From NCBI GenBank assembly GCA_022836615.1, contig MU405303.1:89488-153487 (forward strand): a stretch of 64,000 bases of DNA, read 5' to 3'. Position 1 is the stretch's first letter. Each line of letters begins with the position of its first letter. This stretch comes from Annulohypoxylon bovei var. microspora. Its lineage: Eukaryota; Ascomycota; Sordariomycetes; Xylariales; Hypoxylaceae. The notes below the pieces were generated by a model. That model searched no databases and was not told where the DNA came from. It saw only the letters and a program-made list of their open reading frames with translations. This document shows, in pieces, positions 1 through 10,568 of the stretch. Position numbers and translations under genes: made by a program.

Positions 1-624
1 ATCGGGATGAGCCTACGCAACGAGATACGCGAGCTGCTGCTGCAAGGCGCCAACGGACGCGCCGACTGGTACAACTTCATGACGCAGGGCGCCGAGCGCG
101 TCCACGCGGCCAACCCGGACCTGCTCATCATCATGGGCGGCACGCAGAGCGCGACGGACCTGACGCACATCCGGGTCAACCGCAACATCGACTGGAGCGC
201 GTGGCAGGGCAAGCACGTGTGGGAGTTCCACGCGTACTCGTTCACCGTCACGTTCGCGCTCGCCAAGGCCAGCTGCGACATGCTGAAGGACGCCTACGGC
301 CTGTTCGACGGCTTCGTGCTGTCCCAGGGCGAGGACTACACCGCGCCCCTCATCCTCTCCGAGTTCGGCTTCGGCATGACCGGAGGCCCCAACGACGGCC
401 TCTCGGACGACGACAACACCTACTTCCAGTGCCTGCGCGACTACATCACCGGCAACGACGCCGAGTGGGCCATGTGGGCCGTCCAGGGCTCGTACTACGT
501 CCGCCAGGGCACGGTCGGCGCCGACGAGAGCTGGGGCCTGCTCGATACCGACTGGAGCGCGCTGAGGAATGCGAAGGTGCCGGATTTGCTGGCGCCGATG
601 TTCAAGGTTACTCAGGGGCCGTGA
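1..624 (+). CDS. Secreted-type GH5 (cellulase-family) glycoside hydrolase, 3' part only
   Basis: The reading frame is open from base 1 and stops at TGA 622-624, so the gene begins left of the window and about 207 codons remain. The first residues read IGMSLRNE. The Asn-Glu pair (Glu codon 22-24) is the acid/base of family GH5. Further on, LSEFGF (Glu codon 361-363) is the expected nucleophile, and the HAY motif near base 229 fits the substrate-binding His/Tyr of the barrel. A Trp-rich stretch (EWAMWAVQGSYYVRQG) matches the end of the TIM barrel. The family cleaves beta-linked glucans or related glycosides outside the cell, but I cannot name the subfamily or substrate from this fragment. The frame is very GC-rich at third positions, which produces long meaningless frames in the other registers. 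Confidence 0.8.
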   Translation: MGMSLRNEIRELLLQGANGRADWYNFMTQGAERVHAANPDLLIIMGGTQSATDLTHIRVNRNIDWSAWQGKHVWEFHAYSFTVTFALAKASCDMLKDAYGLFDGFVLSQGEDYTAPLILSEFGFGMTGGPNDGLSDDDNTYFQCLRDYITGNDAEWAMWAVQGSYYVRQGTVGADESWGLLDTDWSALRNAKVPDLLAPMFKVTQGP

Positions 625-1535
625 GGAGATGGGTACTAGATAATCTTGGGGGGAATTCTTTTGTTTGTTTGTTTATATTTACCTAAGATTGTATATAAAT
701 GGATGGATAGATATTGAGAAGGGGTATAGTACGAGGGTGATGGTGCTAGGGGTTGATGGGTGTATATAGTGCTTGGCTGGTTTGGTGAAGATACCCCTAT
801 ATTCACTATAATGAAATTTAGTCTTGACTAATCTCGATTTATACAAGATTAATTCGAGATGCTTATTGTAGGACAGGCTACGCCATATTACTTGTCGAAT
901 ACGTACCCAGATATAAATTTTCGATTTTCTTCTACGTGTGATCGCTTTGCTTTTACTTTAACGAATGGCGTTCTAGTAGGAGCACACGTATTTCATGATA
1001 GTAACGAGGATCATAAATATAGACTAGATGTACGAGATGGCTTCCTTCAATAGAGAGGGCGAACTAAGCACGTAATATAAGTAGGAGATGGGGGGACTGG
1101 TGGTATTACGTTTGCATATTGAAGGATAGTAACGTAGTATTCTATTTGAAGTTCGAGGGAAATGGGTGAACCAGTATACTATAATATTGTCATACCTAGC
1201 ATATGGGCAGGCATAGGACTAGCAAAATACACTCGAACTCAAACGAACTCTGAAAAGACTGCGAAACTAATGGCAAGTGATGGTATGTTGTTCCCTTGCG
1301 CCATCTTCTGTTATTAAACTAGGATCTTTTAATCTCTTACGTTATTCATATTCTCATTTAAAAATGGATGTTGTATTCTGAAGTAGGGGTACACAAGGTA
1401 TACTCAAAATGAGCTTTCCTACTGGGGTATAGCAATTATCAGTATTCCCCTTTTCTGTTCTCTCCCAAAACCAACCAGCATGCCATATCCCTCTTCTGTA
1501 GAAGGGTAGACATAACCTGCCCGTCTGACGTATTA
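625..1535. other. AT-rich intergenic region between convergent genes
   Basis: This region lies between the 3' ends of the GH5 gene (plus) and the Mediator-like gene (minus). It has a T-rich downstream stretch just after the GH5 stop. An open frame at 859-1053 starts at ATG and gives 64 residues with no recognisable domain, no partner exon and no splice context, so I do not call it a gene. I see no RNA gene or repeat here. Confidence 0.6.
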
Positions 1536-2856
1536 CTACTGAAGGAAGTAAGCCTCGTCAAATTGGGCCATCTCCGCATCGTTATTGTCGAAGTACATCA
1601 TGTCATCAAATGTACTATCATTAACACCGCCACCTCCCAAGTCAAACATGCCGTCAGCGCCATTGCCGTTATCCAGGTTGAACAGGTCGTCGAGGTTAGT
1701 GTCAGTTTTGTCTTGTTCCTTAGGCTGTTGTTGGGAGGCCGCGTTGGTGTTCTGACCATTTGTTGCATTGCTGGGCTTAGAGTTGCCGAGGGACATTATG
1801 TCGTTGCCTCCTTGCGGCGCGAAAGTCGCCAGGTCGAATTCGGGCATTGGGGCTGTAGGTGCGCCCTCCGGCTCGGTGCTCGGTGGCGCGAGGGAGAATC
1901 GCATGTCTGTGAAGTTTGGCCCGTTGCCTCCTGTCGCATTGGGCTCGCTTCCTGCTGCGTTTGCGGGCATCATAATGGCATTCTGGGCTACTTGTGCCAC
2001 TGGCGCAGGCTGTGTCTGTCTAACCGGTTGGGAATTGGGTGCTGCTGTTTGGGGTTTAGCTGCGGCCACTGGTCCCATAACAGGCGGCTGAGGGGGCTGG
2101 AATCCTTGGGGTCGCGGGATCTGCGGCAGAGGGACCGGTGTCACCTTAATAGGTAGGGTTGACTTCGGCGTTGGTTTTGGTGTCGGTTTCGGAGCTTGCT
2201 TTGGTGAGGGTTTCACTTCGTTCCTGACCGGAGGGGTTGCTTTGGCCGGAGGCCTGATAGCACCGGGCGGGACCCGCGGGGATGGTTTCTTGTCGCTACC
2301 TGTTAGGTCAACCATCTCACTAGACATACCCATGCCCATATCTGGAAAGGGGGCAGCTGTCTTGATCCCTTGCTTAGGAGCAAATGCTGGGGCGCTGATA
2401 GTATGCGCTGCTGACGACGGTAGTTCCATCATTGGCGCTGGTGGTGCTACGGGCTGAGGAGCGGGAGCGGGAGCGGGAGCTCGGGCTGCACGTAGTTTCT
2501 CCAGATCTCTTAACACAACGGCCTTCGCTCTCGTCTATAGACAAAGTTAGTTTTCGTGTTCCTAGAAGCTAAAGAGGTACGGAGAGAAAACATACGATTT
2601 CGCTCTCGAGGTCATCTAAGGCATAATGATATGATGTCAATGAATCTGTCGCCTTAGTGCGTACTGCGCTGCTTGCGCCGGCGATATTCTTTGGACCCTC
2701 CTTAAGACTAGCCTTCAGATGCTTTCCAGTTTGCACCAGCTGAAGTGTTGTTAGTTATGCGTGTCAATACACGTATTATTGGATACCTAAGTAACTTACT
2801 ACTTCGTTAAACATCTGGTCTAAGACCTGTAAAGGATGTTGGTTTGAGGCTGCCAT
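1536..2856 (-). CDS. med2: Mediator complex subunit 2-like protein
   Basis: Three exons on the minus strand: 2800-2856, 2596-2739 and 1536-2534, with phase-0 junctions and GTAAGT and GTATGT donors; the product is 399 residues. The N-terminal region (about residues 1-85, MAASNQHPLQVLDQMFNEV then LVQTGKHLKASLKEGPKN) is helical. It resembles the conserved N-terminus annotated as Mediator subunit 2 in filamentous ascomycetes, a tail-module subunit linking activators to RNA polymerase II. The remaining about 310 residues are low-complexity: Pro/Ala/Gln-rich tracts with PKPTPKPTPK-type repeats, then an Asn/Asp-rich acidic tail ending FDEAYFLQ that looks like an activation domain. The assignment rests on the short N-terminal part and on total length near yeast Med2 (about 430), so it is moderate. 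Another coactivator-type protein is possible. Confidence 0.55.
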
Positions 2857-4203
2857 TGCGCCTAGAGCTCTTCGAGGTGTCCTCTCTTAGTGAATTGTGG
2901 AAGGAGAAATTGTGATGATCCTCGAAGTGAAGAATGAATATGTTTACAATAGAAAGTTGATGGGAAGCAAATCACTTTGTAAAATAAGAAGGTAAGATTT
3001 GAGATGGTAATAATAAGGTTCATCGGTCGTACACTCAAGTCTTAATTGCTTAATTGCACCCACATTAATTAAGGTTACCGCCATAAACGTATTTGATTCG
3101 CTTTACTTTCATTAGCGTCCTGTCTGTGCTTACTTAACGAAAGTGATCAGGGCAGTGATGTGGCTGATATCTGGCTCTGGGGTCACATCCATGTCACAAC
3201 TTTGGAAACTTGGAACATCAATTCGTTGTGACGAAACAGCTCTTAGTACAGCCAACGAGAGCTCACGAGACCCACCTACATATATCTACATGTACCAAGG
3301 TTTTCTAGCTTCTAGATTGCTTAGCTATAGGGGAATGAGTTTAGAATAAATTACAATGCTTAAACTATTATTGATAGCCTTTTACCTAACTTAAATGTAG
3401 GATTAATTATGTACTTTATGAGAGTGTTTAGGTAGAGTTGGTTGTATCTATTCCTGTGAACGTGTTGTGGCACTAGAACTATGTATCTAGGTACCTTTAG
3501 CAAGACATGGAATATAGACGACATCTGGTCTATGTATGTATGTAATAACCAATGTTAATCATTGTCTCTATTCATCATGAGTATTGTTTCGTTTTCTCAA
3601 TGCCTATCCAGGATTTATCTACATGCTAGATCTTTATCTATAGAGTTCTCCTTTTGACTTACTGTCTCATCACGATTAGGGGAAATAGAGCTTTTCAAAC
3701 AATTACGTAGAGCCTGAAATATTTCTTCTTATTGCATGCATTATATGGTCCTGTAACACGCCACAGCCTATAAGAAGTTAGATTGGCAATTCAATAAAAT
3801 TGTCACATCGGATGCCTAGCGAATTGCTTGACATGAATTTGACCTATGAATGAAGGTATACATTATGTATGTATATAGGAGGTAGGCAACAATGATTTCA
3901 GACAAAGAATAGAAAAATGTCCTTTTGATATGTATCTTCTTACTGTGCTACCCGCAAGCAGTACGGAATAAAATGGACCACCCCACGTTTCTACCTAGGT
4001 TAGTACGTACATTCTGTCTAAGGTTGAAGGTTCTGTGTGGCTTAGCAGCTATAACTGCCTACATGTAGGTACCCCGCTAGGCCCTAGATAGGTACCTACA
4101 TGCGCCTATTGAAGGCAAATATGTACCTACCTGGTAGCTGGGTAAGGAGGCAGGGAACATTGAACATTGAACCTTAGTAGCCCTAGAGTTAGGTAAGTTC
4201 AAT
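2857..4203. other. Intergenic region upstream of two divergent genes
   Basis: This AT-rich stretch separates the minus-strand Mediator-like gene from the PUB1 leader. It contains a cluster of TAGGTACC/GGTACCTA palindromic motifs around 4060-4140 (see findings). Open frames here are short and carry no domain or splice support. Confidence 0.6.
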
Positions 4204-5280
4204 GTTGTATTCCATAGGCGGTATATACTAAGGAAGGTACTTGCGAGCGAGAAGAGCAGAAGAGGTAGGAAGACGGGAGGACCCCACAAATTTTGTCAAG
4301 GCTTCTCCACCTATCCACCTTATCCACCTATCCATCAAACTCGTCTGAAAAAAACCCAATCCAACGCCGCATCTGCTGGACCCCGTTTTACTCTTCCTTT
4401 TCCTCCTCCATCTTCCCTATCGTGTCCAGAAATCTCACGTCTCGTCGGTGCTGTTGTGTGTTGAAAATCGGGGGACTCCTCCTTTCAAGGCAGTTTCCTT
4501 TTTCTCTTCCCTCTCATCTTTGTTCTAGTCGTCGTCTCGTCACCGTGTCCTCGTCTTTTTTTCCTCGGTCAAAGTTCACTTTTTTCTTTTTCCATTACTG
4601 CAAAGTCGGTTGCTTGAGGCGTTGCATCTGCATACCTTCTTGTACTCCCGCCGCTACTACCCACATCCCGCCGACATAGCAAAAATATTAAAGTGAACAT
4701 CAGTCTTGGTCTCTTCCGGTCGGTGGTCCTTCTCAATCTTTAGGTTGCGAAGTGAGCTTCCCCCTTTGCGCGCGTCTTCGTCTAGAATCGCATTGTATCG
4801 GCGTCACGTTTCGAGATCGAGTTCCATTTCGAGGGTTCTCTCTTCTACAGCTTTGCGTCCTTAGATACGTCTCCTAATCGTCGTTGCGCATTTCCGCATA
4901 CTAGTTATTACGATAACAAACACCGATAGATTTATCAACTACGAGCGCGCGATCGTGAACTCAGTAAAAGCTTGGAACAATAGGATCAAATCTTCAATAC
5001 CCCGCCTCGTTATTTACTACTTCCTCTTTTTTTGTTCTCGACTTGACCTGAACGAAGCTACGACGACTCCTTTACTCAACAAGAATTGGCAACATTCCGA
5101 TTTTTTTTCCAGAACACCGCAACCACTACACCCCTCTTTTTTTCGCACATCGACCTTCTTTTTTACCTACTTAATTCTTTTTTTTCTTCGTATCTTCGGC
5201 AACAATTTAATTTTGCACGACGATCGCATCTCACTTCCTTAACGACTACCGATAAACCTTCGGCCAAGAATTTATTCGCA
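4204..5280 (+). promoter_or_regulatory. Promoter and long ATG-free, CT-rich leader of PUB1
   Basis: From 4204 up to the start codon at 5281 I find no ATG on the plus strand, although about 17 would be expected by chance in 1.08 kb. The region is rich in C/T tracts (for example 4381-4440, 4500-4600, 5100-5180), typical of fungal promoters and 5' leaders. A short tandem run of ATCCACCT-like units lies at 4306-4334. I infer that much of it is transcribed as a 5' untranslated leader kept free of upstream start codons, possibly with an intron. The transcription start cannot be read from sequence alone. Confidence 0.5.
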
Positions 5281-6977
5281 ATGGCTGACGCTCCAGCTGC
5301 TTCCCAGCTACCTCCTCCGCCTCAGCCGAATGCTGGCGCGCCTGGTTTCGATGGCCAGAATGGACAAGCCAACCCGGCTCACATGCCGCCGCCTCCCCTC
5401 CATATCCCGCCAAACACGAACCCTATCCCTACCGCCATCACGTCTCCCATGTCGGCTGTTGATAAGGGGGTCATGTCTCCAGGTGGAGGTCCCTTCCCGC
5501 GCCGTGCTGCGCCCGAGCCTAACAAGCGCGCCCTGTACGTCGGCGGCCTTGACCCTCGCGTCACGGAAGACGTCTTGCGACAAATCTTCGAGACCACTGG
5601 ACACGTTCAAAACGTGAAGATCATTCCGGATAAGAACGTAAGCACAATTCTAAAGTCTATCGGGGCGTCACGTTTACAAACCTCGCAATAGGACGGCCTC
5701 GTTGGCAGCGCGCTAACTTCATTGCAGCAGAAGGGTTACAACTATGGCTTCGTTGAGTACGACGACCCCGGCGCAGCTGAGCGCGCTATGCAAACGCTCA
5801 ATGGCCGACGAGTTCATCAATCTGTGAGGCTACCCTCCCGCTAGGCTTAAAGGGCATACAGACTGACAGGTAATTTTTAGGAGATCCGCGTCAACTGGGC
5901 TTACCAGTCCAACACTACCAACAAGGAGGACACGTCTAGCCACTTCCACATTTTTGTTGGTGACTTATCCAACGAAGTGAATGACGAGGTTCTACTACAG
6001 GCTTTTTCGGCGTTTGGAACTATCTCGGAAGCTCGTGTCATGTGGGATATGAAGACCGGTCGTTCTCGTGGATACGGCTTCGTCGCTTTCCGAGACCGTG
6101 CAGATGCTGAGAAAGCTTTGAGTTCCATGGACGGAGAGTGGTTGGGCTCACGCGCCATTCGCTGCAACTGGGCCAACCAGAAGGGGCAGCCTTCAATGGC
6201 TCAACAGCAGGCGATGCAGGCTATGGGCATGACGCCTACTACCCCCTATGGTCACCACCACTTCCCGACTCACGGCATCCAGAGTTACGATATGATCGTC
6301 AACCAGACTCCGGCTTGGCAGACCACTTGCTACGTTGGCAACTTGACTCCATACACTACCCAGAATGATGTTGTTCCTCTTTTCCAGAACTTTGGTTATG
6401 TCACCGAGTCGCGCTTCCAAGCCGATCGTGGCTTTGCGTTCATTAAAATGGACACTCATGAGAACGCAGCGATGGCCATTTGCCAACTAAATGGATACAA
6501 CGTGAACGGACGACCGCTGAAGTGTAGCGTAAGTAGGACCTGGACCCCTTAGTATGGACTAGGAGAAAGCTGATATTAATAATATGGTAGTGGGGCAAGG
6601 ACAAAACCCCTAACGCTCAGGGAGGATTCGATCCGCAGCAGCAGGCGTTCAGTCCTCAGAGTGCCCAGGCGTCTGCATACCCAGGCACGCCCTCGACCTA
6701 TTTCCCGCAGTATGGAGGTTAGTAATCCTATTTTGTGCGTATCTATATCATTCAGCATACTCATATCTATCTAGGTCAGTTTGGCGGCCAGCAACAGGCC
6801 TACGGTGGTCCCCCAGCCCAGTCTCCTGCTGGCTACGGAGCCCAACCTATGGGATACGGCGGTCCGCCAAGTGCCGGAGGCTACGGCCGCGGTCAACAGC
6901 CGCCCAATCAGCCGTGGACCCAGCCGCCACCGGCGCAGGGCTTCCAAAGCGGATATCCTGGTTACCAGGGTCAGTAG
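5281..6977 (+). CDS. pub1: Three-RRM poly(A)/U-rich RNA-binding protein PUB1 (TIA-1 family)
   Basis: Five exons: 5281-5637, 5728-5823, 5881-6528, 6591-6717 and 6775-6977, giving 476 residues. A Pro-rich N-terminus (1-80) is followed by RRM1 (about 82-155, RALYVGGL and KGYNYGFVEY), RRM2 (about 172-250, HFHIFVGDL and RGYGFVAF) and RRM3 (about 300-370, TTCYVGNL and RGFAFIKM). A Gln/Gly/Tyr/Pro-rich prion-like tail completes the protein. This is the layout of yeast Pub1 and animal TIA-1, which bind U-rich and poly(A)+ mRNA in nucleus and cytoplasm, affect mRNA stability and join stress granules. The start is chosen as the first ATG after an ATG-free leader. Every intron has a GT donor and AG acceptor, and phases close exactly. 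Confidence 0.93.
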
Positions 6978-9900
6978 GCATAGGGGAGGTTGATTTCTTT
7001 TGGCGGAACATTTGGTTGAACGGGGGTTCTCCGAATGCATGCACTAGGTGCATTTTTGGTCCTGGTCTAGTTGCTCTCTGTTGATTGAGCTCACATATGA
7101 TGAGCATAGGCATCCCTAGGTATTTCGATGGGACGTAAGCCATCTGCTATGGGGGATTTTTCTCTTAGATCGATGCATTCCGGTTTCTGCTTCCTACTTC
7201 TTCCTATTTTCCTGCCATTCTTCTATTGCTGGTTTTCCGTGGTTGTGATTTTAGCTCGGGTTCTTGAAAACCTGGGGCCTTCGTGTCATTTGTTTCCGTT
7301 CTGACAAGAAAAAGTTTCTGGCATTTCCTTGAAAGCTTCTTTGATACCTCCAAGCATTTATTGATACGGCCGTGATGACACTGTCTTTTTTTTGTGTCGG
7401 GCTTAACGAAGTTACGGTGCTGCTACTCTTCACTTCACCACTTCACCCCTTTAAGGCTGTGGGAGCAGGCTTCTTGATGGCCCGTGAGGAATAAAATTTA
7501 CTTTTGGTTGGGAAAAGCTAAAGCAGAGGATGCTATGATGCCTCTCCGAGGGGAGATTGGATGTATGTATGTAGTCCTAAGCGAGTACTCTGGTCCGCAA
7601 AGGCAACCAGTTCGTAGCTCTTGAACAAAGATGATGATAAGTTAAGTTGAGTGCTAGCACTTGCACGTCTTGATGATCGCCTAATGCCTTTTTAATACTT
7701 GTCTGATTTGCAGTGGTTTCAAAAGCGCCAAAGCTTTAGTCATACCTGGATCTCTTTGATACTCTTGGAGACTTGTAACATTAGGGGTTTTTGAAAAGCT
7801 TCAAAACTGGAAGCAACCTACTACCCTCAGACTCTTTAATAAGCAGCCTTCAAACTTCAAAACTTCCAGACCACAGCTACTGTGCCATATGCTATTGATA
7901 CTACATACTTTTATCTCGGGCCTCGGCTCGAGGAATGAGATGTGACAATTCCAGTCGAAGGACGAACCCCCTTGCTTGCCTGGCGTCATTTGGGCTCGGA
8001 GCGTTGCGATCATGCCCAACCCATCTATTAACGAAAAGGGACCATCCTTGCTTATTTTCCTCTATTTTCCTCAGCTCTCTTTAGGAAAACAGAAGACCCC
8101 TACCTTCGGATATCGTTAAAGAGTTTTTTTTTAATCGGGATTGAGCGTTGACTAAACACGCCGGTTTTACCTAAGAGTATGGTTTAGTGGACGGTGCTTC
8201 TATGGTCGGAACGCTTGAACGCGCCACCGGCCGGGCCGGCAAAGGTAGTATCGCAGTCAGATCGACGAATGTGTGCAATGCAGCACACAGAGAACCGTCG
8301 AATAGGTTTGGCCGTTAGTCTGGGCTAATATGCTAATCTACGTATGGCCTACCTATGAGAAGGCCCCAGTCCGGCACGACTTTCGCGTTCTGTGGACCGG
8401 GCGCCCACTCCAAATCATTCCTGCTGATTCTACTAACATCATCGTAATCATCATAGGACCCGGAAGAAAGATATTCGATGAAATTGGGACTAAAGAAGGA
8501 GGCAAATATTATAGCCTGATAGAGTGAGTATACTTGGAATTGGTAGGGAATAGGGGATGAACGATAAAAAAGGCCGATTCTCGCTTAGTGACATATCACA
8601 TCATTGTCGTCTTCCGGTTGTAAGTGTTTTGGAGGTCTCAAAGGGTGATTGCGAAACGCGAGTTTCCTTGCAACCCGGATATGCCCTCTTTTCATGTTCT
8701 TGAGATTTGATAGTCTCTTTTTCGATTACTTATCATAAAGTGACATTAGAGCTAAGCTGGCCTAAGACAGGAAGCTCTTCGCTTTGGCGTTTTCAGCTTG
8801 AAAGGGCACTCGAGCTCCTCGAGGACGGTCGATGCTTTGTCTACCGGTTTCGTCGTGTTGTTGGTCGAAGCTCATGGAAAAGTTAGCCAATGGTATCTTT
8901 GTAGTAACGAATCTAACACCATCAACACACTATCAGTAACATCACATCAATATCCTCAGTACCAACATGGATACCTATACAATTTCTTGACATATTTGTT
9001 GCTGTTATAAGTATCATCTAATAATAACTTTTCGACTACCTAAACTATTAATTGTTCATTACTGAGAGACAACCCATAGGTTCGTCTAGGTTGAAAAAAA
9101 AGTAGATTGCCGATCCAGATGTTGCAATCTTAATCCCACATGCATCTGATTCCGTCGTTTGTAACCATCGCACAGAGGGTACTGTAACTACCTAGTACCT
9201 AATGCACGCAACATGAGATGCGCTTCTGGTGCTGGTGCCGATGCCGATGTTTGTTTTTGATATCGTTTCTTCTTTTATCTTTTCTTTTTCGCTTTCTGAT
9301 ACTCTAGGTATCCAGTTATGTTTAGTTGGTTGGATGATACCAGGTATTAGTTGGATGAAATATTAACATGTTCCTTCTCTCCTAATCCAATGGAGAGAAC
9401 CATTGAAGTCTAGGTATGATTATTATGAAATGTATTTTTTATAACAATCAATGGTTGAACCAATGATTTGGTTAAATTGTTCAACGTCTCAGTCACGCCT
9501 TCATGTTTTGTGCCTTGTGCTACGTGGATATTCGATCGGTCCCCCCTCCTTCCGCCCTGTTGCGTTTGCGCTCACTTAAGCCTTGGCTCTTGTTCTTTCA
9601 CCCCAGTGGGTTCAGTGCCTTAATTAGTACCCAATCCACCCAACCTAAATGGTGGAGGTACATCCACGGATTCATCTGGGAAATCGACATGGTACCAGCT
9701 GGGTAGGGCAAACCTACGCCTGTCCGTAGGTACCCAAAATCCACAAAAAAAGCAATCTTGCCCAGCACCTGGGCAGCTGCAGGTCACCAACTTACCCATG
9801 AATACCTAGGTCCATGGGTCTACATACTTGGTATGGGCTTATCTCGTCCCTCCATCACTGATGTCTTTTCAGTCCCTCTCACACATTTTCTTGTCCTGAC

Positions 9901-10568
9901 TGACGTATCCACCATCCAATCCCCAAACCTCACGACACACAATCTGCGTCTACTACCATACTACCATACTACTACTCTCTCCTCTTTTTTTCTTCTATCT
10001 TCCTTTTTCCGCATCGTCAACTTATTGCGGATCAAAATAATCCATACCGAGAGAACTCCTTAGTTTACCTTCTATAGATTCTCTTCATCATGAATACAGT
10101 ACCTAAATCCTAACACATTCTGCCTACTGTGCCGAGTTAACCAACCATACTAAAAACCTACTACAACCCACTGTATATCGCATTTGGGTACGACTACAGC
10201 CTTTGCCCATTCATCATCCTTGTCCTTCCCCATTCTCGGCCATCCATTTTTTTTTTTATCTTTTTGTCTCCTGGTCCAAACACTCGACACACAAGCCAGC
10301 CAGCCAGCACCAGCACGAACTAGCGACGAGTGGTTAGCCAAGCCCGCATTCTAACACTACCTGGGTAGTGTAGTGAGCTCTTTGCTCGCTCCCCTCCTCT
10401 ACTAATGCGCGTCTGACTAAGGAACTACGACGACAACAATCCTTTGGCCGGAATTGGCCATATTCGTATTTCCCCAATTTATCTTTACTCGACCGACTTC
10501 AACTATCGTCAACCCCCCGCTGGACTTACTCCTGCGTCTTTTCTTCCCTTTTTTCCCGCCCGAACGCC
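6978..10568. other. Long intergenic region with CT-rich YAK1 leader
   Basis: The first few hundred bases are probably the PUB1 3' untranslated region. From about 9500 to 10568 the plus strand is CT-rich and probably forms promoter and leader of YAK1; unlike the PUB1 leader it contains ATGs (for example near 10090 and 10406). Frames such as 8330-8527 and 8798-9010 are short and unsupported. An ATGT microsatellite of three to four units lies near 7562. Confidence 0.55.

Noticed and set aside
201..686. 161-codon plus-strand frame overlapping the GH5 fragment
   Set aside because: It is a shifted-frame shadow of the GC-rich GH5 coding sequence, with an Arg-rich composition and no domain. The GH5 frame has both catalytic glutamates.
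859..1053. 64-codon ATG-led frame after the GH5 gene
   Set aside because: AT-rich, no domain, no splice context and no codon bias. It is indistinguishable from chance.
1563..2156. 197-codon plus-strand frame opposite the Mediator-like gene
   Set aside because: It is antisense to a low-complexity coding region. The minus frame has consistent exons and splice sites, and this one has none.
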